DNA of 57,025 nt, from positions 1 through 57,025 of the forward strand of contig NZ_LSIC01000153.1 of the NCBI RefSeq assembly GCF_001556045.1, given 5' to 3'. The position numbers and the translations under genes are program-made. Source of the DNA: Bradyrhizobium sp. CCH5-F6 (GTDB lineage: Bacteria > Pseudomonadota > Alphaproteobacteria > Rhizobiales > Xanthobacteraceae). This document shows, one piece after another, positions 26,023 to 35,320 of this stretch (positions are counted from its first letter, which is position 1; every line of letters starts with the position of its first letter). Under the pieces are notes generated by a model. That model was not told where the DNA came from. It did not search any database and worked only from the letters and a program-made list of their open reading frames with translations.

Positions 26023-28260
26023 TTGCAGAGCAGCGGCGCCGGCGCGCGCGCGTTCCAGAACGCGCGATTGCAGAAGAAACTGATGAAGCAGGCGGACGCC
26101 ATCATCTCCGCCGCGGCCGCCGCCTATGGCCAGGGCAGACATGCGGAGACCGAGGCGCTTTGCCGCGAGATCCTGAAGGCGCTTCCCGACCATTTCGATG
26201 CCACGCATTTGCTCGGCCTGTGCGCGCATGACGGCCGACGCCTGGCGGAAGCGCAACAGCTGCTCGAGCGCGCGATTGCGCTCGATCCGCGTTCGCACGA
26301 AGCCCACAGCAACCTCGCGACCGTGTACTTCGACCTGAAGAAATTCGAGGATGCGCGCAGGTGCCAGGAGAGGGCCATCGCGCTGAAGCCGAATTTCCCG
26401 CTCGCGCTGACCAATCTCGGCAATACCTTGCTGCACATGAAGCTCGCCGAGCAGGCCATCGAGCTGCACGATCGCGCCATCAAGCTCAAGCCGGACTATG
26501 CCGATGCGTACTGCAATCGCGGCATGGCCGAACTGATGATGGGCCAGTTCGAGCGCGCCAGGGAGAGCTTCGATCGCGCGCTGTTGTTTCAGCCGCGTCA
26601 CGCAGAAGCGCTCGCCGGCAAGGGCATGGTGAGCGTCGAGCTCCGGCATTTTGACGAGGCCGAAGCCGCGCTCGCGGCGGGGCTGGCGATCAAGCCCAAT
26701 GAGCCGAGGCTGCTGGCGCAGCGCGGACGGCTCAATTTCGATCTGTCGCGGCTGCCGCAGGCCGCCGCGGATTTCGATGCAGCGCTGGTCCAATCGCCTA
26801 CGCTCGAGCTGGCGCTGCGCGGGAAGGCGCAAGCGAATATCCTCCTGGGAAACACGGCGCAGGCGATTGCGGCTGTGAAGACATTGCTGGAGGAGAATCC
26901 GCGTTCCGAAATCGGCATGGCCCTGCTGGCCTCGTGCTATGCGAGCCAGGGCGACATCACGACTGCACTCGAGCATCTCGACACGGCGTTGGAGCTCAGG
27001 CCGGATTACGCGGACGCCATCGAGCGCAAGATCTTCCTGCTGGACTATCTGTCCGAAGCCGGTTTCGAAGTCCAGCAAGCGGCGCGAAAGTCGTGGTGGG
27101 ATGCGGTCGGCGCCAAATTGCCGCGAAGGACGTTGGCGCCGCGGGATCTCGATCCGGACAGGCGGATCGTGATCGGATATGTCGCCTCCGAATTCAGAAA
27201 CCACTCGGCCGCGCTCACTCTGTTGCCGGTGCTGCGCCATCATGATCACGCCAGGTTCGAGATCATCTGCTATTCCTGCTGGCCGTTGCCGGATGAGATG
27301 ACCTTGAAGTTCAAGCCCTTGGCGGACGTCTGGGTCGATGCCGGGCAGCTTTCGGACGACGAGCTGGCCGACCGCATCCAGGCCGACAAGGTCGATATCC
27401 TGATCGATGTATCCGGCCATACGACCGGCAACAGGCTTCATGTTTTCGCTCGCAAGCCCGCGCCAATCCAGGTCACGGGCTTCGGACACGCCACAGGCAC
27501 CGGCCTTCAGACCATGGACTATGTGCTGGCGGACCCGACCTTCATTCCGCAATCGGCGCGACATTTGCTCGCTGAGAAAGTCCATGATCTGCCATCTCTG
27601 ATCACGATCGATCCCATCCTGGACGTGCCGCCGTCGGATCTGCCCATGCTCCGCAACGGCCATGTGACCTTCGGCGTGTTCAACCGCATCTACAAGATCT
27701 CGGACGAGGCCATCCGGGTGTGGTCGACCGTGATGCGTGAGGCGACCGGATCGAAGATCATCATCAAGCACGGACTGCTCGACGATCCGTTGCTGCGCGA
27801 CAGCCTGGTCGCGCGCTTCGTGGCGCACGGTATCGCCGCAGAGAATATCACCTGCATGGGCTCGACCTCGCGCCACGAGCATCTGCTCGCATTTGCGAAG
27901 GTCGACATCTCGCTCGACACGTTTCCGCAGAATGGCGGCGTCAGCACCTGGGAATCGCTCTATGCCGGCGTTCCCGTCGTCGCCAAGCTCGGGAACGGCG
28001 CCTCGTCGCGCGCCGGCGGATCCATCGTGGCTGCGGTCGGCCTCGAGGACTGGGTCGCCGAGGATGACGAGGGCTATGTCGCGATCGCGTGCAAATATGC
28101 GGCGCAGCCCGACCATTTGGCGAAGCTGCGCGCGGAACTGCCGGCTCGGATCGCAGCCTCGCCTGCGGGCAATGTCGGGATTTACACGCGCAGGGTCGAG
28201 GCGGGGTATCGTCAGTTCTGGCGCGACTATTGTGCCGCGGAACGCGGCGACGCGGCGTAG
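26023..28260 (+). CDS. TPR protein with GT41 domain, copy 2
   Basis: A 745-residue paralogue of the preceding gene with the same order: about nine TPRs, then the GT-B catalytic region. All landmarks are conserved: IVIGYVASEFRNHSAA, FARKPAPIQVTGFGHATGTG, FNRIYKISDEAI and LDTFPQNGGVSTWESLYAG. By eye it is closer to copy 1 than to copy 3 in the catalytic half (both have the CYSCWPL block). The TTG start and TTGCAGAGCAG beginning are shared. The 118-bp spacer from copy 1 holds a conserved box and a CCGGGAAATCCCGG palindrome. There is no sign of decay, so all three copies appear active. Confidence 0.9.
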   Translation: MQSSGAGARAFQNARLQKKLMKQADAIISAAAAAYGQGRHAETEALCREILKALPDHFDATHLLGLCAHDGRRLAEAQQLLERAIALDPRSHEAHSNLATVYFDLKKFEDARRCQERAIALKPNFPLALTNLGNTLLHMKLAEQAIELHDRAIKLKPDYADAYCNRGMAELMMGQFERARESFDRALLFQPRHAEALAGKGMVSVELRHFDEAEAALAAGLAIKPNEPRLLAQRGRLNFDLSRLPQAAADFDAALVQSPTLELALRGKAQANILLGNTAQAIAAVKTLLEENPRSEIGMALLASCYASQGDITTALEHLDTALELRPDYADAIERKIFLLDYLSEAGFEVQQAARKSWWDAVGAKLPRRTLAPRDLDPDRRIVIGYVASEFRNHSAALTLLPVLRHHDHARFEIICYSCWPLPDEMTLKFKPLADVWVDAGQLSDDELADRIQADKVDILIDVSGHTTGNRLHVFARKPAPIQVTGFGHATGTGLQTMDYVLADPTFIPQSARHLLAEKVHDLPSLITIDPILDVPPSDLPMLRNGHVTFGVFNRIYKISDEAIRVWSTVMREATGSKIIIKHGLLDDPLLRDSLVARFVAHGIAAENITCMGSTSRHEHLLAFAKVDISLDTFPQNGGVSTWESLYAGVPVVAKLGNGASSRAGGSIVAAVGLEDWVAEDDEGYVAIACKYAAQPDHLAKLRAELPARIAASPAGNVGIYTRRVEAGYRQFWRDYCAAERGDAA

Positions 28261-28321
28261 GCGCCGAGGACCGGAAAGTCCCGGGGGCGATGCCGGTCCA
28301 GTGACAGGCCGGTCCAGCCTG

Positions 28322-28336
28322 CGAATCAGCTAGACT
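28322..28336 (+). promoter_or_regulatory. Conserved upstream box of GT41 copy 3
   Basis: CGAATCAGCTAGACT begins 45 bases before the UUG start, identical in sequence and spacing to that of copy 2. Confidence 0.45.
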
Positions 28337-28366
28337 TCGTCCAGGCGATTCTCCGGAGAAAATCCT

Positions 28367-30607
28367 TTGCAGAGCAGCGGCGTCGGCGCGCGCGCATTCC
28401 AGAATGCGCGATTGCAGAAGAAATTGAAGAAGCAGGCGGACGCGGTCATCTCCGCCGCGGCAAGCGCCTATGGCCAGGGCCGATATGCGGAGACCGATGC
28501 GCTCTGCCGTCAGATCCTGCAAGCTGTTCCCGATCATTTCGATGCCACGCACTTGCTCGGCCTGTGCGCGCAACGGGGCGGGCGACTTGAAGAGGCGCAA
28601 CAGCTGTTCGAGCGCGCGATCGCGATCGATCCGCGTTCGCACGAGGCTCACAGCAATCTCGCGTCCGTTTACTTCGCCCTCCAGAAGTCAGAGGCAGCCC
28701 GCGCCGGTCAGGAGAAGGCGATCGCGCTGAAGCCGAATTTTACGCCGGCCCTGGCCGGCCTCGGCAACATCTTGCTCCAGATGAACCTGCCCGAACAGGC
28801 CATCGAAATGTACGATCGCGCGATCAAACTGAAGCCCGACTATGCCGATGCGCTCTGCAATCGTGGCGTGGCGGAGCTGGCACTGTACCGGTTTGACCGC
28901 GCCAGGGAGAGCTTCGATCGCGCGCTGTTGTTTCAGCCGCGCCACGTCGAAGCGCTCGTCGGCAAGGGCGTGCTCAATATCGAGCTCAAGCAGTACGATC
29001 TAGCGGAGGCCGCACTCGCAGCGGCGATCGCGATCAAGCCCGATTCCGCGAAAATTCTGACGCAACGTGGACGCCTCAACGCGGAATTGGCGCGGCTGGA
29101 ACAGGCGGCCGCGGACTTCGATGCGGCCCTTGCACTTTCGCCCCGGCTGGAACCGGCCTTGCGGGGAAAGGCCGAGGTTTCGCTCAGCCTTGGGAATACC
29201 ACACAGGCGATCCTGGCCTGCACGACCATGCTCGAGCAAAATCCACGCTCCACGATCGCGATGGCGCTGCTGAGCTCCTGTTTTGCAAATCAGGGAGAGA
29301 TAGCGTCCGCAATCGAACATCTCGACGCGGCGCTGGCGATCTCGCCGGATCCGGATCTGATCGCGCGGAAGATCTACTTTCTGGACTTTCTCCCGGACGC
29401 CGATTTCACGGTCCAGCAGGCAACCCGGCGTGCTTGGGGTGAAGCGATCGGTGCCCGAGTGCCGCAAAGGAAGCTTGCGCCCCGGCAGCTCGATCCCGAC
29501 AAGCGGATCGTGATCGGCTATGTCTCTGCCGAATTCCGGTATCACTCGGCAGCGTTCGGCCTGCTGCCCGTGCTGCGCCATCACGATCACGCCAGCTTCG
29601 AGGTCGTCTGTTATGCGTGTTCGCCGACCCGAGATGCGGTGACAGCCGAATTCCGGTCGGCGGCAGACGTCTGGGTCGACGCCTGGCAGATGTTCGATGA
29701 CCAATTGGCCGACCGTATCCAGGCCGACAAGGTCGATATCCTGATCGACGTATCAGGGCATTCGTCGGGGAACAGGCTCCAGGTCTTCGCCCGCAAGCCC
29801 GCTCCGATCCAGGTCACGGGTTTCGGGCACGCCACGGGTACCGGCCTTCGAACCATGGACTACGTGCTCGCGGATCCGGTCTTCATTCCGGAATCGGCGC
29901 GGCATCTGCTGGCCGAAAAGGTCTTTGACCTGCCGTGCCTGATCACGATCGATCCCATCCTGGATGTGCCGCCTTCGGAGCTTCCCATGCTCCGCAACGG
30001 CCATGTGACGTTCGGCGTGTTCAACCGCGTCAACAAGATCTCGGACGAGGCCATCCGCGTCTGGTCGAAAGTGATGCGTGAGGTGACCGGATCGAAGATC
30101 ATCATCAAGCATACCCTGCTTGACGATCCCCTGGTGCGCGACGGCCTCCTCGCCCGATTTGTAGCGCAGGGGATTGCGGAGGAAAACATCACTTGCCTGG
30201 GCATGTCCGAGCGCGCGGAGCATCTGCGGGCCTTCGCGAACGTCGATATTTCGCTCGATCCATTCCCGCAGAACGGCGGCGTCAGCACCTGGGAATCCCT
30301 CTATGCGGGCGTTCCCGTCGTCGCCAAGCTCGGCCATGGCGCATCCGCGCGCGCAGGCGGCTCCATCGTGACGGCGGTCGGTCTCGATGACTGGGTCGCC
30401 GAGGACGACGAGGGCTATGCCGCGATCGCGTGCAAATATGCGGCGCAGCCGGCTCATCTGGCGAAGCTGCGCGCGGAGTTGCCCGCCCGAATCGCAGCTT
30501 CGGCCGCTGGCAATGTCGAAATCTACACGCGCAGGGTCGAGGACGGGTACCGGCAGTTCTGGCGCGACTATTGTGCCTCGGCCGCGGAACGCGGCGATGT
30601 GGCGTAA
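28367..30607 (+). CDS. TPR protein with GT41 domain, copy 3
   Basis: A 746-residue third paralogue, again with a TTG start after CTCCGGAGAAAATCC. It is the most divergent of the three: CYACSPTRDAVTAEF replaces the CYSCWPL block, FNRVNKISDEAI keeps the donor Lys, and LDPFPQNGGVSTWESLYAG has Pro for Thr. The N-terminal about 50 residues and the last about 80 residues stay nearly the same as in the other copies, while the TPR middle differs most, as expected if the copies recognise different protein targets. It ends 58 bases from the convergent cysteine synthase gene. Confidence 0.9.
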   Translation: MQSSGVGARAFQNARLQKKLKKQADAVISAAASAYGQGRYAETDALCRQILQAVPDHFDATHLLGLCAQRGGRLEEAQQLFERAIAIDPRSHEAHSNLASVYFALQKSEAARAGQEKAIALKPNFTPALAGLGNILLQMNLPEQAIEMYDRAIKLKPDYADALCNRGVAELALYRFDRARESFDRALLFQPRHVEALVGKGVLNIELKQYDLAEAALAAAIAIKPDSAKILTQRGRLNAELARLEQAAADFDAALALSPRLEPALRGKAEVSLSLGNTTQAILACTTMLEQNPRSTIAMALLSSCFANQGEIASAIEHLDAALAISPDPDLIARKIYFLDFLPDADFTVQQATRRAWGEAIGARVPQRKLAPRQLDPDKRIVIGYVSAEFRYHSAAFGLLPVLRHHDHASFEVVCYACSPTRDAVTAEFRSAADVWVDAWQMFDDQLADRIQADKVDILIDVSGHSSGNRLQVFARKPAPIQVTGFGHATGTGLRTMDYVLADPVFIPESARHLLAEKVFDLPCLITIDPILDVPPSELPMLRNGHVTFGVFNRVNKISDEAIRVWSKVMREVTGSKIIIKHTLLDDPLVRDGLLARFVAQGIAEENITCLGMSERAEHLRAFANVDISLDPFPQNGGVSTWESLYAGVPVVAKLGHGASARAGGSIVTAVGLDDWVAEDDEGYAAIACKYAAQPAHLAKLRAELPARIAASAAGNVEIYTRRVEDGYRQFWRDYCASAAERGDVA

Positions 30608-30665
30608 GTGGACCGAGCAGGGGCGCTTGGGGCATGCGTCCCCGACGTGAGCCTTCCTGCGCCGA

Positions 30666-31700
30666 TCACACGAAGGGCGGTTTGATGTTGCTGCGCTTCT
30701 CCAGCCACTCCGGCACCGGCAGGTTCTTGGCGCGCATGAAGTCAGCGTTGAACAGCTTCGACTGATAGCGGCTGCCGGAATCGCAGAGCACGGTGACGAT
30801 CGTCTTTCCGGGCCCGAGTTGCTTGGCAAGACGCATGGCGCCGACGACATTGACGCCGGTCGAGCCGCCGAGGCACAGGCCCTCGTGCTGGAGCAGCTCG
30901 TAGATCGCGCTGACGGCTTCGGCGTCGGGAATGAGAAATGCGTCGTCGACCTTGGCTGTCTCGACGATCGCGGTCGCCCGGTTGAGGCCGATGCCCTCGG
31001 TGATCGAGCCGCCCGGCGTCGCCTTGGCCTCACCGGTCCTGAAATATTCGTACATGCCGGCGCCATGCGGATCGGAGCAGGCGATGCGAACGTTGTTGTT
31101 CTTCTCCTTCAGATAGCGGCTGACGCCGGCCAGCGTGCCGCCGCTGCCGACCGAGCAGACGAAGCCGTCGACCTTGCCGCCGGTCTGCTCCCAGATCTCG
31201 GGCCCTGTGGACTCGTAGTGCGCCTTGGCGTTGTCGAGGTTGTTCCACTGATCGGCGAACAGCACGCCATTGGGCTCGGTCTTGCGCAGCTCATCTGCGA
31301 GCCGGCGGCCGACATGCTGGTAGTTGTTGGGATTGGCATAGGGCAGGGCCGGCACCTCGATCAGCTCGGCGCCGCACAGCTTCAGGAAGTCCTTCTTTTC
31401 CTGGCTCTGCGTTTCCGGGATCACGATCAGGGTACGGTAGCCGCGCGCGCTCGCCACGACCGCAAGCCCGATGCCGGTATTGCCGGCGGTCGCCTCCACC
31501 ACAAGACCGCCGGGCTTGAGCTCGCCGCGCTTCTCCGCCTCCAGGATCATCCATTTGCCGGCGCGGTCCTTGACCGACTGGCCCGGATTCATGAACTCGG
31601 CCTTGCCGAGAATGGTGCATCCGGTCAGCTCCGAGGCGCGCTTCAGCTTGATCAGCGGGGTTTTGCCGATGGCTTCGACAACGTCGATTCGAATGGTCAT
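30666..31700 (-). CDS. Cysteine synthase / cystathionine beta-synthase-like PLP enzyme
   Basis: A 344-residue fold-type II PLP enzyme. The PLP lysine is Lys 44 in NPGQSVKDRA, the substrate-binding loop is EATAGNTGIGLA and the phosphate-binding glycine loop is SVGSGGTLAG. It is expected to make L-cysteine from O-acetylserine and sulfide; a related O-phosphoserine or cystathionine-forming role cannot be excluded, and the protein is slightly longer than classical CysK. The start at MTIRIDVVEAIGKTP is chosen because that is where the family begins; 86 further in-frame codons upstream look non-coding. Convergent with GT41 copy 3. Confidence 0.87.
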   Translation of the reverse strand: MTIRIDVVEAIGKTPLIKLKRASELTGCTILGKAEFMNPGQSVKDRAGKWMILEAEKRGELKPGGLVVEATAGNTGIGLAVVASARGYRTLIVIPETQSQEKKDFLKLCGAELIEVPALPYANPNNYQHVGRRLADELRKTEPNGVLFADQWNNLDNAKAHYESTGPEIWEQTGGKVDGFVCSVGSGGTLAGVSRYLKEKNNNVRIACSDPHGAGMYEYFRTGEAKATPGGSITEGIGLNRATAIVETAKVDDAFLIPDAEAVSAIYELLQHEGLCLGGSTGVNVVGAMRLAKQLGPGKTIVTVLCDSGSRYQSKLFNADFMRAKNLPVPEWLEKRSNIKPPFV

Positions 31701-31925
31701 GTCGGGGGAAATCACTGCAAAAGGGTTTGATCGGGGTTGGCCAGAACCTAGTGCCTGGGAAGCCAAAGGGGAAGGCTTTTGCGCTGCGGCGAGCCGGACC
31801 GAAACGCCTGCCCAAACAGTGATATGCTGGGCACGCGAGACCCGCGATGACGCGCCCGGCCGCGAGGCGGGGTATCGGTAGGAGGAAACGTTCGAACTTC
31901 GCCAGGACACGAAACGATAACGTTC

Positions 31926-32051
31926 GTGATCAGCGGTCTTGCGATCGATTTTTGCCACGGGCCAGACGAGGCGGGATCGAGGAGCGTGGACAGCGTGCAG
32001 AGGGCCGACGACGTATCGACAGAATGGGCCGACCTCATTTTCGGCAAATGA
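31926..32051 (+). CDS. Possible 41-residue protein (weak)
   Basis: GTG to TGA gives 41 codons beginning MISGLAIDFCHGPDEAGSR and ending STEWADLIFGK. The composition is protein-like, with an acidic helical second half. There is no clear ribosome binding site, the start overlaps the palindrome at 31908-31928, and no family is recognised. It may be the end of a decayed gene. Confidence 0.25.
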   Translation: MISGLAIDFCHGPDEAGSRSVDSVQRADDVSTEWADLIFGK

Positions 32052-32170
32052 CGGCGTTGTGAGGTGCCAGAGGGTGCGACTGCGCCGAAGCCGCAGGGTG
32101 CGCTCGGATTGAAGGGCTCAGCAGCCGGTGTGGCAGCAATATCACATGAAATCTTGGTAAGCTTGATCGC

Positions 32171-32190
32171 GTTTCGAGATGTTTCGAGAT
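32171..32190. repeat. 10-bp tandem direct repeat
   Basis: GTTTCGAGAT occurs twice in immediate succession, about 240 bases upstream of the efflux operon start. Confidence 0.6.
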
Positions 32191-32431
32191 GAAAGAAATC
32201 CCTGCGAGACAGGCACATCTTGGATTCCTCCCAGTTCGCTGCCGGTGCGCCGGCAAAGGTATCTCGCAACTGCGGCACTGTCCCACCGTTCCGCGCCGGT
32301 CTAGTATGAGTCTTAGGTTCCGCAGAAAGCACCACCGCCGTGAACGCGTCGTCCAAAGCCTCCCGAACGTCCCGCCGCGAATCGGTTAATCCGGCTGTGC
32401 GGCGGCTGGATCTGCCCGGCGGGGGCTGGAT

Positions 32432-33910
32432 GTGACACAGGAAGTTCCTTCGATCGCCGCGCGGCGGTCTGTCGGTTCTGCATCCCGGGCGTTGCGTGCG
32501 ACGCGATGGATTGCGGTGCTGTGCCTCGCCGCCGGTTCGGGTGCGTGCGTGCTGACCCAGGATCTTCCCGATCCCGCGCTCGACGTTCCCACGCAGTACA
32601 AATATGCGGGCAAGGGCGATGCGCCGCCGTCGCTGGATTGGTGGCGCGGCTTCCGCTCCGCGGAGCTGACGCAGCTGATGGAGGAGGCGCAGACCGTCAA
32701 CCTCGACATCGCCGCCGCGGTCGCGCGCATCGTCCAGGCGGATGCCCAGGCGCGCCAGGCGGGCGCGGCGCTGCTGCCGAGCGTGTCGACTGCGGGATCG
32801 GAAACCTATTCGCGCACCTCCGGCTCGAGCGCCTCGGGCCTGTCCATCGGCGGGCGCGAGGTCGTCAACTATTCGGCCTCACTGAGTGCGAGCTATCAGC
32901 TCGACTTCTGGGGCCAGAACCGTGATGCGCTGCAGACGGCGGAGGAGACGGCGAACGCCAATCGTTTCGATCGCGACACGGTCGCGCTGACGACGCTCGC
33001 GGCCGTCGCCAACGCCTATTTCCAGGTACTGGCCTCGCAGGACCGCATCAGGACCTCCCAACGCAACATCGCGAGCGCGCAGCGCATTCTCGATGCGGTC
33101 AGGGAGCGCCGCAGGGCCGGCACCGGCACCGATCTCGATGTCGCCCAGCAGGAGAGCGTACTTGCGAACCAGAGGGCCTTGGTGCCGCCGCTGCGCCAGA
33201 CGCTGGACCAGAACGTCAATGCGCTCGCCGTGCTGGTATCGCGGCCGCCTGAGAGCGTGCGGGTGCTCGGCGGCTCGCTGGACCGGATCGCGATCCCGCG
33301 CGTGACGCCCGGCCTGCCGTCGGAGCTGCTGACGCAGCGGCCCGACATCCGCCGGCAGGAGGCGCAGCTCGCCTCCGCCACCGCAAACATCGGCAACGCC
33401 CGCGCGCAGTTCTTTCCGACCATCCAGCTCACCGGCAATGGCGGCTATCAGAGTTCGGCGCTGGTCTCGCTGTTCCAGCCACACGCGGCCTTCTTCCAGC
33501 TCGTCGGCAGCGCCACGCAGCCGATCTTCGACGGCGGCAGGATTCTCGGCAATTTCGAGTTTGCCAAGGCGCGGCAGGACGAGTTGCTGCAGACCTACCG
33601 CAAGACCATCGTCCAGGCCTTTGCCGACGTGGACAATGCGCTGTTCTCGATCAAGCAGACCACGATCCGGCTGCAATTGCAGCGCGACGTCGTTGCCGCC
33701 TCGCGCCGCGCCTTCGATCTGTCGGAGCAGCAATTGCGGGCCGGTACCGCCGACATCGTGACCGTGCTCAACACCCAACTGACCCTGTTCCAGGCGGAAG
33801 ACGTGCTGTGGCAGGCCCAACTCGCGCGGCTTCTCGCCATCGTCAGCCTGTACCAGGCGCTCGGCGGCGGCTGGGAGCCGAGGATGGAGAAACCGGTCAA
33901 TGCTCTTTAA
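32432..33910 (+). CDS. Outer-membrane efflux factor, NodT/OprM family
   Basis: A 492-residue trimeric outer-membrane channel component. The N-terminus carries a signal peptide with a lipobox-like end (CLAAGSGAC, Cys about 39), followed by the family's WWRGFRSAELTQLMEEA block, two long helical OEP repeats and the conserved LLTQRPDIRRQEAQL and ATANIGNARAQFFPTI segments. It begins with GTG (the overlapping ATG runs straight into a stop) after GGGGGCTGGA. It is first in an operon with an adaptor and two RND pumps, so it provides the exit duct for this tripartite system. Confidence 0.93.
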   Translation: MTQEVPSIAARRSVGSASRALRATRWIAVLCLAAGSGACVLTQDLPDPALDVPTQYKYAGKGDAPPSLDWWRGFRSAELTQLMEEAQTVNLDIAAAVARIVQADAQARQAGAALLPSVSTAGSETYSRTSGSSASGLSIGGREVVNYSASLSASYQLDFWGQNRDALQTAEETANANRFDRDTVALTTLAAVANAYFQVLASQDRIRTSQRNIASAQRILDAVRERRRAGTGTDLDVAQQESVLANQRALVPPLRQTLDQNVNALAVLVSRPPESVRVLGGSLDRIAIPRVTPGLPSELLTQRPDIRRQEAQLASATANIGNARAQFFPTIQLTGNGGYQSSALVSLFQPHAAFFQLVGSATQPIFDGGRILGNFEFAKARQDELLQTYRKTIVQAFADVDNALFSIKQTTIRLQLQRDVVAASRRAFDLSEQQLRAGTADIVTVLNTQLTLFQAEDVLWQAQLARLLAIVSLYQALGGGWEPRMEKPVNAL

Positions 33911-35285
33911 GCCGGATACGAAGCAGGGCGTAGAGGAGGGGATGGCGAAAAAGTCGCGCGGCCGCGGCTTCGTCATGACCTTGGTCACGCTCGCTATCCT
34001 CGGCGGGCTCGGTTATCTCGGCTGGACTGCCACCCATCAGCAACAGGCCAACAACCGCAACCAGCGGCCGGACCTGCCGGTGCCGGTCCTGGCGGCTATG
34101 CCGCGCATCCAGGACGTGCCGGTCTATCTCGACGGCGTCGGGGCTATCCGCGCGCTCAACACCGTGACCGTGCGCTCGCAGGTCGACGGCAAGCTGATCT
34201 CCGTCAATTTCACCGAAGGCCAGGACGTCAAGAAGGGCGATGTGCTCGGCGAGATCGATCCGGCGATCTATCAGGCGCAGTACGACCAGGCTGTGGCCAA
34301 GAAGGCGCAGGACCAGGCCCAGCTCGCCAACCAGCGCATCGACCTCGCCCGCTACGAGCAGCTCGCCGCATCCAACGCCGGCTCCAAGCAGCAGGCCGAC
34401 ACCCAGCGCGCGCTGGTGGCGCAGACCGAGGCGCTGGTGAAAGCCGACCAGGCCGCGATCGACAACGCGGCAGCGACGCTGAGCTACACCAAGATCGTGG
34501 CGCCGATCTCGGGCCGCGCCGGCCTGCGCCAGGTCGACCAGGGCAACATCATCCACGCATCAGACACCACGGGTCTCGTGGTGATCACGCAATTGCAGCC
34601 GATAGCGGTGTGGTTCAGCCTGCCGCAGCAGCAGATCATGCGCGTCAACGCGGCGGCCGCGAAGGGGCCGCTTGCGGTCGACGTGTTCGGCAATGACGGC
34701 ATCACCGTGATCGACACCGGCAAGCTCACCGGCATCGACAACCAGGTCGACCAGACCACCGGCACCCTCAAGCTCAAGGCGGAATTCCCGAACGCCAATT
34801 ATCAGCTCTGGCCGGGCCAGTTCGTCAACGTCCGCCTCAAGGTCGAGACCTTGACGCAAGCGCTGGTGGTGCCGACCTCGGCGGTGCAGCGCGGTCCGCT
34901 CGGGACCTTCAGCTACGTCATCGGCGAGGACAACGTCGTCTCGGCCAAGCCCGTGACGGTGACCCAGCAGAACGAGCATGACGCGGTGATCGCCAGCGGC
35001 CTGTCGGCGAGCGACAAGGTCGTCACCACGGGCTTTGCCAACCTGTCAGACGGCTCCAAGGTGATCGTCGGCCGCGACGACCAGACTCCGTCAGCCGATC
35101 TCGCCCCGCGCAAACGCTCGCGCGCGCCGGATACTCAGAAGAAGGATGGCGCCAAAGAGGGCCAAAAGGACGGACAGGGCAAGGACGGCGAGTTCCGCGC
35201 CAAGCGGAAGAGCGGCGAGGGCGACCAGAAGGGACAGACCGGGCCGGCGCCGGGGCCGGGGGCACCGGGAGCCAAGCAGCCATGA
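33900..35285 (+). CDS. mdtA: RND efflux periplasmic adaptor, MdtA-like
   Basis: A 461-residue membrane-fusion protein linking the RND pump to the outer-membrane factor. One N-terminal helix (MTLVTLAILGGLGYLGWTA) is followed by a barrel-sandwich hybrid (VTVRSQVDGKLISVNFTEG), an alpha-hairpin, and the second barrel half APISGRAGLRQVDQGN typical of MdtA. The last about 70 residues are a low-complexity charged tail rich in K, D, G and P, longer than usual for the family. The start overlaps the end of the previous gene by 11 bases; an alternative ATG at 33942 would remove 14 residues. Confidence 0.92.
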   Translation: MLFKPDTKQGVEEGMAKKSRGRGFVMTLVTLAILGGLGYLGWTATHQQQANNRNQRPDLPVPVLAAMPRIQDVPVYLDGVGAIRALNTVTVRSQVDGKLISVNFTEGQDVKKGDVLGEIDPAIYQAQYDQAVAKKAQDQAQLANQRIDLARYEQLAASNAGSKQQADTQRALVAQTEALVKADQAAIDNAAATLSYTKIVAPISGRAGLRQVDQGNIIHASDTTGLVVITQLQPIAVWFSLPQQQIMRVNAAAAKGPLAVDVFGNDGITVIDTGKLTGIDNQVDQTTGTLKLKAEFPNANYQLWPGQFVNVRLKVETLTQALVVPTSAVQRGPLGTFSYVIGEDNVVSAKPVTVTQQNEHDAVIASGLSASDKVVTTGFANLSDGSKVIVGRDDQTPSADLAPRKRSRAPDTQKKDGAKEGQKDGQGKDGEFRAKRKSGEGDQKGQTGPAPGPGAPGAKQP

Positions 35286-35320
35286 TCCCGACAACAGCCG
35301 CCTGAGCGGTAGGCAAATCC

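Larger units (their letters stand above)
31701..32431. other. 731-bp divergent intergenic region before the efflux operon
   Basis: No convincing regulator gene is present, although RND operons often have one. A 202-codon minus-strand frame has non-coding composition. A 41-codon GTG frame (31926-32051) is the only plausible small gene. An imperfect palindrome, CACGAAACG - ATAA - CGTTCGTG (31908-31928), and a 10-bp tandem repeat (32171-32190) could be regulator sites. Confidence 0.4.

Noticed and set aside
25585..28116. An 843-codon minus-strand frame across GT41 copies 1 and 2
   Set aside because: It is antisense to clearly homologous GT41 genes and recurs in each copy only because the copies are related. 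No start signal or domain.
23670..30607. Recent identical duplication or assembly artefact for the three GT41 genes
   Set aside because: The copies differ throughout, including the TPR region, active-site neighbours and spacers, so they are genuine, older paralogues.
31748..32356. A 202-codon minus-strand frame in the spacer before the efflux operon
   Set aside because: Amino-acid order looks random (many Ser, Pro, Arg, Cys), with no ribosome binding site and no recognisable fold. Not called as a regulator.
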